A stretch of DNA of 64,000 nt from Mesorhizobium xinjiangense. Its GTDB lineage: Bacteria; Pseudomonadota; Alphaproteobacteria; Rhizobiales; Rhizobiaceae. How positions within the stretch are numbered: position 1 is the stretch's first letter; each line of letters begins with the position of its first letter. The position numbers and the translations under genes are program-made. The stretch is taken from the NCBI RefSeq assembly GCF_009749525.1, contig NZ_WOAC01000004.1, positions 124,001 to 188,000 of the forward strand. Direction: 5' to 3'. The notes under the pieces are model-generated. The model did no database searches, had not been told where the DNA came from, and was given only the letters and a program-made list of their open reading frames with translations. Below, in pieces: positions 1-9,460 of this stretch.

Positions 1-1460
1 TTGTGCATGACGCAGATCGCGTCGGATATCTCGAACAGCTCGTCCAGGTCCTGGCTGATCACCAGCACGGCCGAGCCGTTGCGCGCCAATTCGATAAGGG
101 ACTGGCGGATGCGCGCGGCCGCGCCGGCGTCGACGCCCCAGGTCGGCTGGTTGACGACCATGACCGACGGTTTCCGGTCGAGCTCGCGCCCGATGATGAA
201 TTTCTGCAGATTGCCGCCGGACAGTGATGCGGCGGCGGGGTCTTCGCCGCTCTTGCGCACATCCATGGCCACGTTGATGCGCCTGGCCGATGCCGTGATG
301 GCGGCAGTTTTGACCACGCCTGCGCGCCCCAGAAAGGCTCTGGCGTCGGTCGCATGGCGCGACAGAAGCAGGTTCTCCGACAGCTTCATGGCCGGCGCGG
401 CGGCGTGACCGAGACGCTCTTCAGGCACGAAGGCTGCCCCCATCATGCGCCGTTCGGTGATGCCGGCGCGTCCGGCATCCTTGCCGCGTATGCGGATCGT
501 GCCGGGCGACGCCTGCCTCACCTCTCCCGAGACAGCCTCGAAGAACTCGCTCTGGCCGTTGCCCGCCACACCGGCAATGCCGATCACCTCTCCGGCGTGC
601 ACGGCGAGGCCTATATTGCGCAGCGGAATGGAAAATGGCGTGGCCGGCGGGCGGTCCAGTCCCTCGATCCGAAGCAGTTTGTCCGTGGAAGCGCGCTCGC
701 TCAGCGGCGGGCGCTCCACGGCCTTGACCTCGTCGCCGACCATCATGCGCGCCAGCGATGCGGCCGATTCCCCGCGCGGATCGCAATGTCCAACCACCTT
801 GCCGTTGCGCAGCACGGTTGCGCGGTCGCACAGGCGCTTCACCTCTTCCAGCCGGTGGGAGATATAGAGGATGGACTTGCCTTCCGAGCGCAGCCTTTCG
901 AGCGTTTCGAACAGCTTGTCGGCTTCCTGCGGCGTTAGCACGGAGGTCGGCTCGTCGAGAATGATCAGTTCGGGCGTTTGCAGCAGGCAGCGGATGATCT
1001 CGATGCGCTGGCGTTCGCCGACCGAGAGATCGCCGACCAGCGCATAGGGGTCGAGCGGCAGGCCGTAGCTGTGGGACAGCGCCTGTGCTTTGGCGGCGAT
1101 GGTGGAGATTCGCGTCCTGCTGTCGAGCGACAGGGCGATGTTTTCCGCCGCCGTCAACGCCTCGAACAGCGAGAAATGCTGAAACACCATGCCGATGCCG
1201 AGCCCCCTGGCCTCACCGGGGCTGGCAATTGCAGTGGGACGGCCGTCCCAGCGGATTTCGCCGGCGTTCGGCTCGAGCGAGCCGAAGAGCATCTTGACGA
1301 ATGTTGATTTTCCGGCCCCGTTTTCGCCGAGCAGCGCATGAATCTCGCCGCGCTCGATCGTGAGATCGACGCCGTCGCAGGCCCTCAGTTCGCCGAACAG
1401 CTTGGTCAGGCCGCGCACATCAAGTAGGGCCGCATCGCCCCGCGCGCTCTCAGCCGCCAC
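1..1460 (-). CDS. Nucleoside/simple-sugar ABC transporter ATP-binding protein, two ABC domains (3' end outside window)
   Basis: ATPase of an importer of the BMP-lipoprotein (nucleoside) or ribose-type class, acting at the inner face of the cytoplasmic membrane. The reading frame starts at a GTG at 1460, preceded by GGGAG and an in-frame stop, and runs off the left edge still open. The first domain has Walker A GENGAGKST, Q-loop MVFQHF, signature LSVGERQ and Walker B LIILDEPTS. The second domain has a degenerate Walker A (GVAGNGQS) and a signature LSGGNLQK, as in NupO/YufO and RbsA-like double ATPases. The wording near the Q-loop fits the nucleoside (YufO) subgroup better than RbsA. The permeases and binding protein would be expected beyond the left edge. 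Substrate is inferred, not shown. Confidence 0.9.
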   Translation of the reverse strand, partial: MAAESARGDAALLDVRGLTKLFGELRACDGVDLTIERGEIHALLGENGAGKSTFVKMLFGSLEPNAGEIRWDGRPTAIASPGEARGLGIGMVFQHFSLFEALTAAENIALSLDSRTRISTIAAKAQALSHSYGLPLDPYALVGDLSVGERQRIEIIRCLLQTPELIILDEPTSVLTPQEADKLFETLERLRSEGKSILYISHRLEEVKRLCDRATVLRNGKVVGHCDPRGESAASLARMMVGDEVKAVERPPLSERASTDKLLRIEGLDRPPATPFSIPLRNIGLAVHAGEVIGIAGVAGNGQSEFFEAVSGEVRQASPGTIRIRGKDAGRAGITERRMMGAAFVPEERLGHAAAPAMKLSENLLLSRHATDARAFLGRAGVVKTAAITASARRINVAMDVRKSGEDPAAASLSGGNLQKFIIGRELDRKPSVMVVNQPTWGVDAGAAARIRQSLIELARNGSAVLVISQDLDELFEISDAICVMH

Positions 1461-1569
1461 GATCCACTCCCATTATTCTTATAAGTTCCCAGCCCGATTT
1501 TAGGCGCGCCGCTCCCATTACGCATAGCGCGCTGCTCAATGAAAGAGCTTCAACAATTTCAGCTTAATT

Positions 1570-2547
1570 TCAAGGCAGCAACAGGCTGATCCCCGTGGTT
1601 TTACGTCCTTCCAGATCGGTATGCGCCTGGGCCGCATCCGCGAGGTTGTAACGCTGATTGATCTGCAGACGGACGGCACCGCGCGAGACGATGTCGAAGA
1701 GGTCGTCGGCCGTTGCCACCAGGTCCTCGCGCCGCGCCACATAGGTGAACAGGGTGGGCCGGGTCGCAAACAGCGATCCCTTCTGCGAAAGGAGCGCCAG
1801 GTCGAACGGTGCAATGGGGCCGGAGGATTGTCCGAAACTGACGATCATTCCCATCGGGCGCAGGCAATCGAGCGACGACGTAAAAGTGTCCTTGCCCACC
1901 GAGTCGTAGACGACATCGCACATCTTGCCGCCGGTGATGTCGCGCACCGCGGCGACGAAATCGGTATCGCGGTAGTTGATCACGTGATCGTAACCATGCG
2001 CCTTGGCCAGTTGGACCTTTTCTTCCGAGCCGGCAGTGCCGATCACCGTGGCGCCGAGATGTTTTGCCCACTGGCCGACGATCAGGCCAACGCCGCCGGC
2101 GGCGGCATGATAGAGGATCGTGTCGCCGGGCTTCACCTTGAAGGTGCGGCGCAGCAGATATTGCGCCGTCATGCCCTTGAGCATCATGCCGGCAGCCTGC
2201 TCGTCGGATATCGCGTCTGGAACCTTGACCAGACGGTCGGCGGCGATCACGCGTTCTTGCGCATAAGCGCCGATCGGGCCGGCATAGGCGATGCGGTCAC
2301 CCGGCGTGAGCCAGTCGACCCCCTCGCCCACGGCCTCCACGGTGCCGGCTGCCTCGTTGCCGGGGATGAACGGCAGTCCGTCCGGGGCCTTGTAAAGGCC
2401 CGTGCGGAAATAGACGTCGATGAAGTTGAGCCCGACCGCCGTCTGGCGCACGAGCACTTCGCCGGGCCCCGGTTGTGCGACCGTGACATCCTCGTAGGTC
2501 AGAACCTCCGGGCCGCCACAGGCATGGACTCGAACGGCTTTAGGCAT
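1570..2547 (-). CDS. qor: Quinone oxidoreductase (zinc-independent MDR family)
   Basis: NADPH-dependent quinone/enal reductase of the medium-chain dehydrogenase family, about 325 residues, the usual length of QOR. The N-terminal GroES-like domain begins MPKAVRVHACGG, and the Rossmann domain carries the AAAGGVG nucleotide-binding turn typical of QOR. No structural zinc cysteine cluster is visible, consistent with the zinc-free branch. I place the start at 2547 (ATG, GGAG seven bases upstream); a longer in-frame extension to 2628 lies inside the upstream pcs gene. The start overlaps the 3' end of pcs by 8 bp, so the two are probably co-transcribed and translationally coupled, although no shared pathway is obvious. 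Confidence 0.88.
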   Translation of the reverse strand: MPKAVRVHACGGPEVLTYEDVTVAQPGPGEVLVRQTAVGLNFIDVYFRTGLYKAPDGLPFIPGNEAAGTVEAVGEGVDWLTPGDRIAYAGPIGAYAQERVIAADRLVKVPDAISDEQAAGMMLKGMTAQYLLRRTFKVKPGDTILYHAAAGGVGLIVGQWAKHLGATVIGTAGSEEKVQLAKAHGYDHVINYRDTDFVAAVRDITGGKMCDVVYDSVGKDTFTSSLDCLRPMGMIVSFGQSSGPIAPFDLALLSQKGSLFATRPTLFTYVARREDLVATADDLFDIVSRGAVRLQINQRYNLADAAQAHTDLEGRKTTGISLLLP

Positions 2548-3295
2548 CTCTTGCTCCAACTGCTCCAAGTTTGGGAAAAATCTGCATGATTGCGCCGATG
2601 ATGTACAAATAGACCGCCGTGGCGGCAATCCCGGCCTTGACCGCCATGTGCGCGTCCAGATCCTGCAGCAAGGCGACGACCCCGAGCAGGCACCAGACCA
2701 GAAAGACCGTCAGGTTGATGGCGCGCAGCCGTTTGACCCTGACGGGGTGCAGAAAATGGATCGGCGCGAAGGTCAGGACGGCCGACAGGATGACGGCCGC
2801 CAGCGAGATCCATTCGCCCGGCTGGGTGACGAAAAGCGTGAAGACGATCATGTTCCACACCACCGGAAAGCCCTTGAAGAAATTCTCCTTCGTCTTGATT
2901 CCGGTGTCGGCGTAATAGATGGCGCTCGTTATCACGATGATGGCCGCCGACAGGAACGACAGCCCCTCCCCCATGAAGCCGCTCTGATAGAGCGCGAAGG
3001 CGGGGATGAGCACATAGGTGACATAGTCGATGATGTTGTCGAGCATGTCGCCGGACCAGGTGGGCAGGACCTCGCGAACCTGCAGCTTGCGCGCGATCGG
3101 GCCGTCGATGCCGTCGACGAACAGGGCAAGGCCGAGCCACCAGAACATGGCCGTCCAGCGCATCTCGCTGGCCGCGACCAGCGACAGAAAGGCCAGGAAC
3201 GAACCCGAGGCGGTGAGAAGATGCACCGAAAAGGCCTTTGCCTGCGGCGCCGTCACTTTCCTGCGTGTCGAATGTTGATTCACGGCCGTGGTCAT
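2540..3295 (-). CDS. pcs: Phosphatidylcholine synthase
   Basis: Membrane enzyme that condenses CDP-diacylglycerol with choline to give phosphatidylcholine and CMP, the one-step route typical of rhizobia and Brucella. The 251-residue protein has the CDP-alcohol phosphatidyltransferase motif with spaced aspartates (DGIDGPIAR, then GDMLDNIID) near residues 60-90, followed by several hydrophobic segments. Length agrees with characterised Pcs proteins (about 240 residues). I chose the ATG at 3295 because the upstream extension to 3394 is basic and not family-like. Pcs needs external choline, so its presence suggests a host- or plant-associated ancestry; that is inference. Confidence 0.92.
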   Translation of the reverse strand: MTTAVNQHSTRRKVTAPQAKAFSVHLLTASGSFLAFLSLVAASEMRWTAMFWWLGLALFVDGIDGPIARKLQVREVLPTWSGDMLDNIIDYVTYVLIPAFALYQSGFMGEGLSFLSAAIIVITSAIYYADTGIKTKENFFKGFPVVWNMIVFTLFVTQPGEWISLAAVILSAVLTFAPIHFLHPVRVKRLRAINLTVFLVWCLLGVVALLQDLDAHMAVKAGIAATAVYLYIIGAIMQIFPKLGAVGARDA

Positions 3296-3591
3296 CCCGG
3301 CATGCAAATGATCTGGAGACGGACGGGCGCGGCCCACGCATCTTGGCGCGGCTCGTAACCCGGATGTCTTTGTGTCGTGAGGATACCGCCGCAAACCGTC
3401 ATCTTTGCCAAGCCTTCATTGTCGGCGTGTGACACTACAGCCAGCACGGCAGCCCGCACAAGCACTTACGACCGTTACTCCGCAGACAACAAGTGGACAA
3501 TCGGTCCGGTTGATCGGCCACCCGGCTCGGGCCTATAGCTACGCGTGAGGTGTCCAGCATCCGGCGGATACCGGGACCGGAGATGATTGCC

Positions 3592-4803
3592 ATGGGCAAA
3601 AGCGAAAGAACGGACATTCTGGTTGCCGGAACGGGTCCGGCGGGCCTGATGGCGGCCCTGGCCTTTGCCGATGCCGGATTTGCCGTTCACCTGGTCGGCC
3701 CGGCCGTCCGCACGGATGACGCCCGCACCACCGCCCTCATGGCGCCGTCGTTGCGATTCCTTACCGAGATCGGCATCGCCCAGCATTTGATTGCCGAAGG
3801 GGCGCCGTTGCGCACCATGCAGATCGTCGACGCGACGCGCCGGCTGGTACGCAGCCGGCCAGTCCGCTTTAGCGCCAACGAAATCGGCGAGGAGGCGTTC
3901 GGCTACAACATTCCCAATACGGTACTGCATCGCGAACTGGAAGCGGCGGTCAAAGACCGCTCGGCCATTTCCTGGACGCAAGGTTTTGTCGAGCGCTGGC
4001 ATATCTCGCAAGACGGCATAGCCGCCGAGACCGACCGGCAAGTGCGCATCGAGGCGCAGCTGGCCGTCGCCGCCGATGGGCGCAATTCGTCGGCCCGCGA
4101 GGCGACCGGCATTACGGTATTCCGCCGGTCGCTGCCGCAGGCCGCACTCGTCTTGAACTTCAGCCACGAGGCCGACCACCAATTCGTTTCGACCGAGTTC
4201 CACACCGAGACGGGCCCGTTCACACAAGTTCCCCTGCCTGGCAGGCGCTCCAGCCTCGTCTGGGTGCTGTCGCCGCAAACGGCCGAGGCCCACGCAGCCT
4301 TGCCGGACGAAAGATTGTCGCGGCTGATCGAGGAGCAGATGCAGTCCATGCTCGGCCGGGTGACGGTCGAGGGCCCGTGCCAGGTCTATCCGCTGACCAG
4401 CGCTCTGCCCGCCACTTTTGCGCGCAATCGCATCGCCCTGGTCGGCGAAGCAGCGCACGTCTTTCCGCCGATCGGTGCCCAGGGGCTCAATCTCGGCATC
4501 CGCGACATCAAGGATCTGGTCACAGTTTGCTCGGCGCGGCGCGAAGATCCCGGCGCCGACCGGGCCCTGGCGGACTATTCGCGACGACGCCGGCCCGACA
4601 TCCTGGCCCGGTCCGGCGCCGTCAATGCGCTGAATGCATCGCTCCTGAGCGATTTTCTGCCTGCGCAGTTGGCCCGCAGCATCGGCCTGGAGGCGCTGTC
4701 GGCCCTTGCGCCGCTGCGCGGTTTCTTCATGCGCGAGGGCCTGCAGCCGGGAAGCGGGTTCGCCCATGCGCTCTCACGGGGACGCGAACAGGTCCGGCGG
4801 TAA
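3592..4803 (+). CDS. UbiH/UbiF family FAD-dependent hydroxylase
   Basis: Flavoprotein monooxygenase of the UbiH/UbiF/COQ6 class, probably hydroxylating a ring position during ubiquinone synthesis. The dinucleotide-binding motif GTGPAG is at residues 13-18, the DG motif (ADGRNS) near 160 and the ribityl-binding motif near 283 in the form GEAAHVFPPIGAQGLNLG. About 403 residues, normal for the family. Start at ATG 3592 with GGAG nine bases upstream; in-frame ATGs at 3550 and 3583 are alternatives. The 3' end overlaps the convergent AEC transporter by 30 bp. Alphaproteobacteria use variable sets (UbiL, UbiM, UbiH, UbiF) and I cannot tell which position it hydroxylates, so no symbol is given. Confidence 0.85.
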   Translation: MGKSERTDILVAGTGPAGLMAALAFADAGFAVHLVGPAVRTDDARTTALMAPSLRFLTEIGIAQHLIAEGAPLRTMQIVDATRRLVRSRPVRFSANEIGEEAFGYNIPNTVLHRELEAAVKDRSAISWTQGFVERWHISQDGIAAETDRQVRIEAQLAVAADGRNSSAREATGITVFRRSLPQAALVLNFSHEADHQFVSTEFHTETGPFTQVPLPGRRSSLVWVLSPQTAEAHAALPDERLSRLIEEQMQSMLGRVTVEGPCQVYPLTSALPATFARNRIALVGEAAHVFPPIGAQGLNLGIRDIKDLVTVCSARREDPGADRALADYSRRRRPDILARSGAVNALNASLLSDFLPAQLARSIGLEALSALAPLRGFFMREGLQPGSGFAHALSRGREQVRR

Positions 4804-5742
4804 TGTCCCGCTCTTGATGAGATAGATCAGCGCCGTCACGGTGAAGACCGACATGATTGTCGTCACGAGCACGGCGGCTGACGCACGCTCCACCCAGAAG
4901 CCGTATTGCTGGGCGATGACGAAGACGTTCGTCGCGGTCGGCAGCGAGGCCAGAAGCACGGCGGTGTAGACCCAGACCGGATCGAAATCGCCGACGATGC
5001 TCAACATCACGTAGCAGATGGCCGGGTGCAGGATCAGCTTGAGCACGGCGATCAGGCCCAGTTCGTGCGGAACCCGCTTGATCGGCCGCAGCGCCAGCGT
5101 GACACCCATGGCGAAAAGCGCGCATGGGGCTGCCGCACGGGCCAGCATCTCGAGCAGTCGCGCAAGCGGGGTCGGCAATGTGACCGCGAAGGCGGCCGCG
5201 GCCACCCCGATCGCGGTCGCGATGATGAAGGGATGGAGGACGATCTTCCTGGCCACGTCGATGGCGATCTCCAACGGGCTGCGGCGCTCGCCGCCCGACA
5301 GCGCCATCATCATCGGAGCAATGGCGAAATGCAGGATGTTCTCGAAGCAGAATATCAGCGCGACCGGTACTGCCGCCTCCTCTCCGAAGGCGATCAGGGC
5401 GATGCCGGGGCCCATATAGCCGATATTGCCGTAAGCGGCCGCCAGCCCCTTGATCGTGCTTTCGCCGATCTCGCCGCCCGAGCGCAGGATCGACGCGGAA
5501 AACATCAGCGCGAAAACGAGATAGGTCGAGAAAACGGCGCCGAAGATGTAGCTCCACTCGGTCAGCTTTTCGATCGGGGTCTGGCTCAGCAATTGAACGA
5601 AAAGCGCCGGCAGCGCGACATAGATGACAAAAATGTTCATCCAGCCGAGAGCATCGAGCGGCCGCTTGACGATCCTGGCGACGAAGAAGCCCAGGAAGAT
5701 GAGTCCGAAGAAGGGAAGAACGAGACCGAGGACGTCCGTCAT
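4774..5742 (-). CDS. AEC family transporter (auxin efflux carrier-type permease)
   Basis: Integral membrane permease of 322 residues with about ten hydrophobic segments in the five-plus-five arrangement of AEC proteins. It opens with a helix followed by the motif VYVALPALFVQLL, close to the family's conserved early loop, and has a long hydrophilic centre containing the GGERRSPLE segment. Family members export organic acids such as malate or related anions; the substrate here is unknown. It is convergent with the UbiH-type gene (30-bp overlap at the 3' ends) and divergent from hspQ, so it appears to be a single-gene unit. Confidence 0.85.
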   Translation of the reverse strand: MTDVLGLVLPFFGLIFLGFFVARIVKRPLDALGWMNIFVIYVALPALFVQLLSQTPIEKLTEWSYIFGAVFSTYLVFALMFSASILRSGGEIGESTIKGLAAAYGNIGYMGPGIALIAFGEEAAVPVALIFCFENILHFAIAPMMMALSGGERRSPLEIAIDVARKIVLHPFIIATAIGVAAAAFAVTLPTPLARLLEMLARAAAPCALFAMGVTLALRPIKRVPHELGLIAVLKLILHPAICYVMLSIVGDFDPVWVYTAVLLASLPTATNVFVIAQQYGFWVERASAAVLVTTIMSVFTVTALIYLIKSGTLPPDLFASP

Positions 5743-5868
5743 AAAACCAAGCTCTGCAATATCGGCTTGGCGCTAAACGCTGCGTGGCCCAAGGTCAATG
5801 CCAATGATGGCCGACGCTATTGAACTCTCTTGCCGGTTGCGCCACATAGGGGGCGGTGGGTTATAAGC

Positions 5869-6201
5869 ATGACTGAAATGAGACAAGCAAAATTCAGCAT
5901 CGGCGAGGTGGTGTGCCACCGGCTGTTTCCGTTCCGCGGGGTCATCTTCGACGTCGATCCCGAATTCGCCAACACCGAGGAATGGTATGAATCCATTCCT
6001 CCGGAGATGCGTCCGGCCAAGGATCAGCCATTCTATCACCTGCTGGCGGAGAACGAAGAGGCCGAATACGTCGCCTATGTCTCCGAACAGAACCTTCTTC
6101 ACGACACGTCGGGCGAGCCTGTAAGGCATCCGCAAATCGGAGATTTTTTTCGCCAGACGCCCGACGGCCGCTACGAGCCTCATGGGCCGGGCAATCACTG
6201 A
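5869..6201 (+). CDS. hspQ: Heat shock protein HspQ (YccV-like, hemimethylated-DNA-binding domain)
   Basis: Small cytoplasmic protein of 110 residues, the typical HspQ length. It shows the family sequence FSIGEVVCHRLFPFRGVIFDVD at its start and the YVSEQNLL segment near residue 75. In Escherichia coli HspQ helps degrade an unstable DnaA form and acts as a specificity factor for Lon. Start at ATG 5869; the in-frame extension to 5830 lacks family similarity. A palindromic intergenic repeat lies just downstream, before gpt. It is transcribed divergently from the AEC permease. No convincing heat-shock promoter was identified. Confidence 0.9.
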   Translation: MTEMRQAKFSIGEVVCHRLFPFRGVIFDVDPEFANTEEWYESIPPEMRPAKDQPFYHLLAENEEAEYVAYVSEQNLLHDTSGEPVRHPQIGDFFRQTPDGRYEPHGPGNH

Positions 6202-6209
6202 TTGTCGTT

Positions 6210-6270
6210 CATATTGATCTAACCTGCATATCTTCGCTTCAAACGTCCGTTTGAAGCGAACGCGCGCGAA
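6210..6270 (-). repeat. Palindromic intergenic repeat, copy R1 (5' half-element)
   Basis: On the minus strand this stretch reads as a GC-rich edge, a palindrome with 13-bp perfect arms (6233-6245 and 6248-6260, core CTTCAAACG/CGTTTGAAG), then a tail GATATGC...AGATCAATATG. The same order of elements occurs in copies R3 and R4. R1 lacks the second palindrome of those copies. It sits between hspQ and gpt and could fold into a long RNA hairpin acting as a transcription boundary. The general type resembles RIME/Bru-RS-like palindromic repeats of Rhizobiales. Confidence 0.75.
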
Positions 6271-6395
6271 GCGAAAGTAGACACAATCGAACCGCTGCAG
6301 TGCGTGTTGTGCCAAATCGCCTTGCATGGCGTGGAGCTTTGCGGTTAAGGATCGCTGCCTATTCTCCTGATGTTACAAAGTCGAGACGCTAGGCA

Positions 6396-6893
6396 ATGTC
6401 GCTTCCAGAAAAGGCCTTCCCCGTATCCTGGGATCAGTTCCATCGCGATGCGCGCGCGCTGGCATGGCGTCTTGCAGGCGCCAACGGTGAATGGAAGGCG
6501 ATCGTGTGCATCACGCGCGGCGGGCTTGTCCCTGCGGCCGTTATAGCGCGCGAACTCGGCATCCGGCTCATCGAAACGGTGTGCGTGGCCTCCTATCACG
6601 ACTACACCTCGCAGGGCGATCTGAAGGTCTTGAAGGAGATAACGCCGACGCTGCTGGAAAATGGCGGCGAAGACGTGTTGATCGTCGACGACCTGACGGA
6701 CACAGGCAAGACCGCCACCATCGTGCGGGCCATGATGCCCAAGGCACATTTCGCCACCGTCTACGCCAAGCCCAAAGGGCGTCCGCTGGTCGACACCTTC
6801 GTTACCGAAGTATCCCAGGACACCTGGATCTATTTTCCCTGGGACATGGGCTTTACCTATCAACAGCCGATTTCCGACGGCCAGCCCGGCTGA
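6396..6893 (+). CDS. gpt: Xanthine phosphoribosyltransferase
   Basis: Purine salvage enzyme that transfers ribose phosphate from PRPP to xanthine (and guanine). The 165-residue length matches bacterial XGPRT. The PRPP-binding motif [13 protein letters not shown] lies near residues 94-106, and the early segment [10 protein letters not shown] is characteristic. It stands alone, downstream of hspQ and upstream of a Nudix gene with a 240-bp gap. A weak ribosome-binding site (CTAGG close to the ATG) precedes it. Given the purine-synthesis genes elsewhere in the window, salvage and de novo routes are both present. Confidence 0.92.
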   Translation: MSLPEKAFPVSWDQFHRDARALAWRLAGANGEWKAIVCITRGGLVPAAVIARELGIRLIETVCVASYHDYTSQGDLKVLKEITPTLLENGGEDVLIVDDLTDTGKTATIVRAMMPKAHFATVYAKPKGRPLVDTFVTEVSQDTWIYFPWDMGFTYQQPISDGQPG

Positions 6894-7030
6894 ACGAAGT
6901 TGCGGCGGGCGGCAAACGCACCGTTCGGGCTCTTGAAACGGACCTTCCAATGCGTATTTATGCCTGTGGCAAGCCAGTTGCCTCGGCACAGACTGCATGC
7001 GGGTCCGACCTGCAGCGATGAATCAATGCA

Positions 7031-7055
7031 TGCAGGAATTCACAGAATTCTTGCA
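7031..7055. promoter_or_regulatory. Inverted repeat upstream of Nudix gene
   Basis: Arms TGCAGGAATTC (7031-7041) and GAATTCTTGCA (7045-7055) are complementary at 10 of 11 positions around a 3-bp spacer. It lies about 80 bp before the Nudix start codon, in a 240-bp non-coding gap. The shape suits a dimeric repressor operator; no regulator is identified, and chance is possible. Confidence 0.35.
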
Positions 7056-7133
7056 GAGATTTGCCGAAGCGTCTGATCAAAAAGCAGGAATCAGCATAAA
7101 CTGGACTGTCGAGATGACAGGGGTTTACCGAGA

Positions 7134-7619
7134 ATGCTCGTCAACAACCGCACATGGCACCATTCGATCGAACGGCTGCGCCGTCTCCTGGGCGGTGCGC
7201 CTTCGCGCGTGCAGGTCGCCGCCCTGCCCTACCGATTGGTCGACGGCGAAACGGAGATCATGCTGATTACCAGCAAGGATACCGGTCGCTGGGTGCTGCC
7301 CAAGGGCTGGCCGGAGGGCGACGAGGCGGGCCATGATGCCGCAGGCCGCGAAGCGATGGAGGAAGCGGGCATCCGTGGCGCCATCGCGAAGGACGAAACT
7401 GGTCGTTATTTTTATGGCAAGGGCCTCAGATCCGGGCTCAAGCAGCGCTGCGAGGTGATCGTATTCCCGCTTGCCGTGGAGCAGGTCTCCAGCAAATGGC
7501 CTGAAAAGGGCGAGCGCCTTCGCCGCTGGTTCAAGCCGCACGAGGCGGCCAGGGTCGTGAATGAACCCGACCTGGCCGAGATCCTTGCCGACTTCCATCC
7601 CGCTAAGATAAGACCTTGA
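7134..7619 (+). CDS. Nudix hydrolase
   Basis: Hydrolase of 161 residues acting on a nucleoside diphosphate linked to another moiety. The Nudix box is complete: from the G of GWPEGDE through REAMEEAGI, near residues 60-82, giving the metal-binding REXXEE core. The fold resembles the diphosphoinositol/diadenosine polyphosphate hydrolase group seen in many alphaproteobacteria (VLPKGWPEGDE signature), but substrate is not determined. It is a single gene between gpt and the PiT transporter, with an inverted repeat in the upstream gap. Confidence 0.88.
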   Translation: MLVNNRTWHHSIERLRRLLGGAPSRVQVAALPYRLVDGETEIMLITSKDTGRWVLPKGWPEGDEAGHDAAGREAMEEAGIRGAIAKDETGRYFYGKGLRSGLKQRCEVIVFPLAVEQVSSKWPEKGERLRRWFKPHEAARVVNEPDLAEILADFHPAKIRP

Positions 7620-7722
7620 CGCGGTCATAGACCTGAAATCATAGCGCTGCGCGGCGGCGGACGATTGTCGCTTGCCCACCGACCCCGAGACAATGGCGCG
7701 AACTGCCCGAACAGGAAATCGA

Positions 7723-9285
7723 ATGGACGATTCAGGCTCGATGGAGCGCAAGGCTACGCTCGACAAGGACCTGGAGAAACTGGTCCAGGTCAACGAAGCC
7801 GCGGGTTTCCTGGCGCGCGGGCTGGCCGGTCCCGGTTTTGCCCTGTTCTTCATGGCTGCGGTGGCGCTTGCGGCGGCCCTGTTCACGGCCGGCGAGCCTG
7901 GTGGCGTCGCGATCATCGCCGCTGCGGCGATCGGCGCCTATATGGCGATGAATATCGGCGCCAACGACGTTGCCAACAATGTCAGTCCAGCGGTCGGCGC
8001 CAAGGCGCTAACGATGGCCGGCGCACTTGTGCTGGCGGGGATCTTTGAAACCGCCGGTGCGCTGATTGCCGGCGGCGACGTCGTCGACACGATCTCCAAG
8101 GGCATCATTGCGCCCGAAGCGGTGGCCGACCCGACGCTCTTCGTCAGTGCGATGATGGCTGCACTGCTGGCCTCGGCGCTGTGGATCAACCTTGCCACCT
8201 GGCTCGGCGCGCCTGTCTCCACCACCCATTCCGTCGTCGGCGGGGTGATGGGCGCGGGCGTCGCCGCAGCAGGCTTTGCGGCCGTCGACTGGCACGTGGT
8301 CGCCGGTATCGCGGCGAGCTGGGTCATATCGCCCGTTCTGGGTGGCGTCATCGCGGCTGCCTTCCTCGCCTTCATCAAGGCGCACATCATCTATCAGGAA
8401 AACAAGATACAAGCGGCGGTGCGCTGGGTTCCGCTGCTGATCGCCGTCATGGCGGGCGCCTTTGCCGCCTATCTTGCCTCCAAGGGTCTGCGCAAGGTGG
8501 TGCATCTTGACGGAATGTCGATCGCGCTCATCGGCATATCGACCTTCGCCGCTACCTGGGGTTTGGCGTACATCCATGTCCGCCGGCGCGCCAAGGGCAT
8601 GGAAAACCGCAACCAGTCACTGCGCCGGCTGTTCAACGTCCCGCTCATCATCTCGGCCGCCCTCCTGTCGTTTGCCCATGGCGCCAACGACGTCGCCAAT
8701 GCCGTTGGACCGCTGGCGGCGATCGTGCGCGTGGCCAGCGGCGGGGAAATGGCCGATGCCGTCGCCATTCCCTCCTGGGTCATGATCATTGGTGCGGTCG
8801 GCATATCGATCGGCCTGCTTCTCTTCGGACCGCGCCTGGTGCGCATGGTCGGCGAGCAGATCACCAAGCTCAATCCGATGCGCGCATTCTGCGTGGCGCT
8901 GTCGGCTGCACTCACCGTCATCGTCGCCTCGTCGTTCGGCCTGCCGGTCAGTTCCACCCACATCGCAGTCGGCGCGGTCTTCGGCGTCGGCTTCTTCCGC
9001 GAATGGTACACCGCCCATTCGCCGCGCCGTCGTGCCTATCTGGAGCGCAAGAACGGTCGCCGCATGGCCGAGCAGACCGGCGCCGTACAAGCCAGCCGCA
9101 CGAAAAGCCAAGGCGATGCCGCCCGGTCGAAACCGAGCAAGCCGTCAAGTGCCGAGATCAACCGGCGCAAGCTGGTTCGAAGGGCCCATTTCACGACAAT
9201 CGTAGCCGCCTGGGTGGTGACGGTGCCCGCCACTGCCGCCATCGCGGCCGGCCTGTATGCCATGCTTGCCATGCTCGGCGCCTAG
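7723..9285 (+). CDS. pit: Inorganic phosphate transporter, PiT family
   Basis: Cation-coupled low-affinity phosphate symporter of about 520 residues in the cytoplasmic membrane. The two PiT signatures are clear: GANDVANNVSPAVG (near nucleotide 7961) and GANDVANAVGPLAA (near 8681), separated by several membrane helices and a basic loop. A long charged insert (RKNGRRMAEQTG... to EINRRK) precedes the last transmembrane helix. Start ATG 7723 follows AGGAAA at good spacing; the frame stays open upstream to 7672. No phoU-like partner gene is adjacent, unlike many rhizobial pit loci. Confidence 0.9.
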   Translation: MDDSGSMERKATLDKDLEKLVQVNEAAGFLARGLAGPGFALFFMAAVALAAALFTAGEPGGVAIIAAAAIGAYMAMNIGANDVANNVSPAVGAKALTMAGALVLAGIFETAGALIAGGDVVDTISKGIIAPEAVADPTLFVSAMMAALLASALWINLATWLGAPVSTTHSVVGGVMGAGVAAAGFAAVDWHVVAGIAASWVISPVLGGVIAAAFLAFIKAHIIYQENKIQAAVRWVPLLIAVMAGAFAAYLASKGLRKVVHLDGMSIALIGISTFAATWGLAYIHVRRRAKGMENRNQSLRRLFNVPLIISAALLSFAHGANDVANAVGPLAAIVRVASGGEMADAVAIPSWVMIIGAVGISIGLLLFGPRLVRMVGEQITKLNPMRAFCVALSAALTVIVASSFGLPVSSTHIAVGAVFGVGFFREWYTAHSPRRRAYLERKNGRRMAEQTGAVQASRTKSQGDAARSKPSKPSSAEINRRKLVRRAHFTTIVAAWVVTVPATAAIAAGLYAMLAMLGA

Positions 9286-9460
9286 GCCGTGTGGGTCGGC
9301 AGGACGGACACTCCCCTGCCCTGACGTGGGCGGATTGCGTGAGCTGTCACGCACGCCTCCCGAACGATCGTTCTGTACAAGCCGCATCTTCATCCGTCCC
9401 CGATATCCACATGATCGACATACAACATATTGGGGTCTTAGAACTTGCGCGAACGATCCC

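Noticed and set aside
5743-5868. Heat-shock promoter before hspQ
   Set aside because: Fragments such as CTTG and CCACATAG occur but not with convincing spacing for an alphaproteobacterial RpoH promoter.
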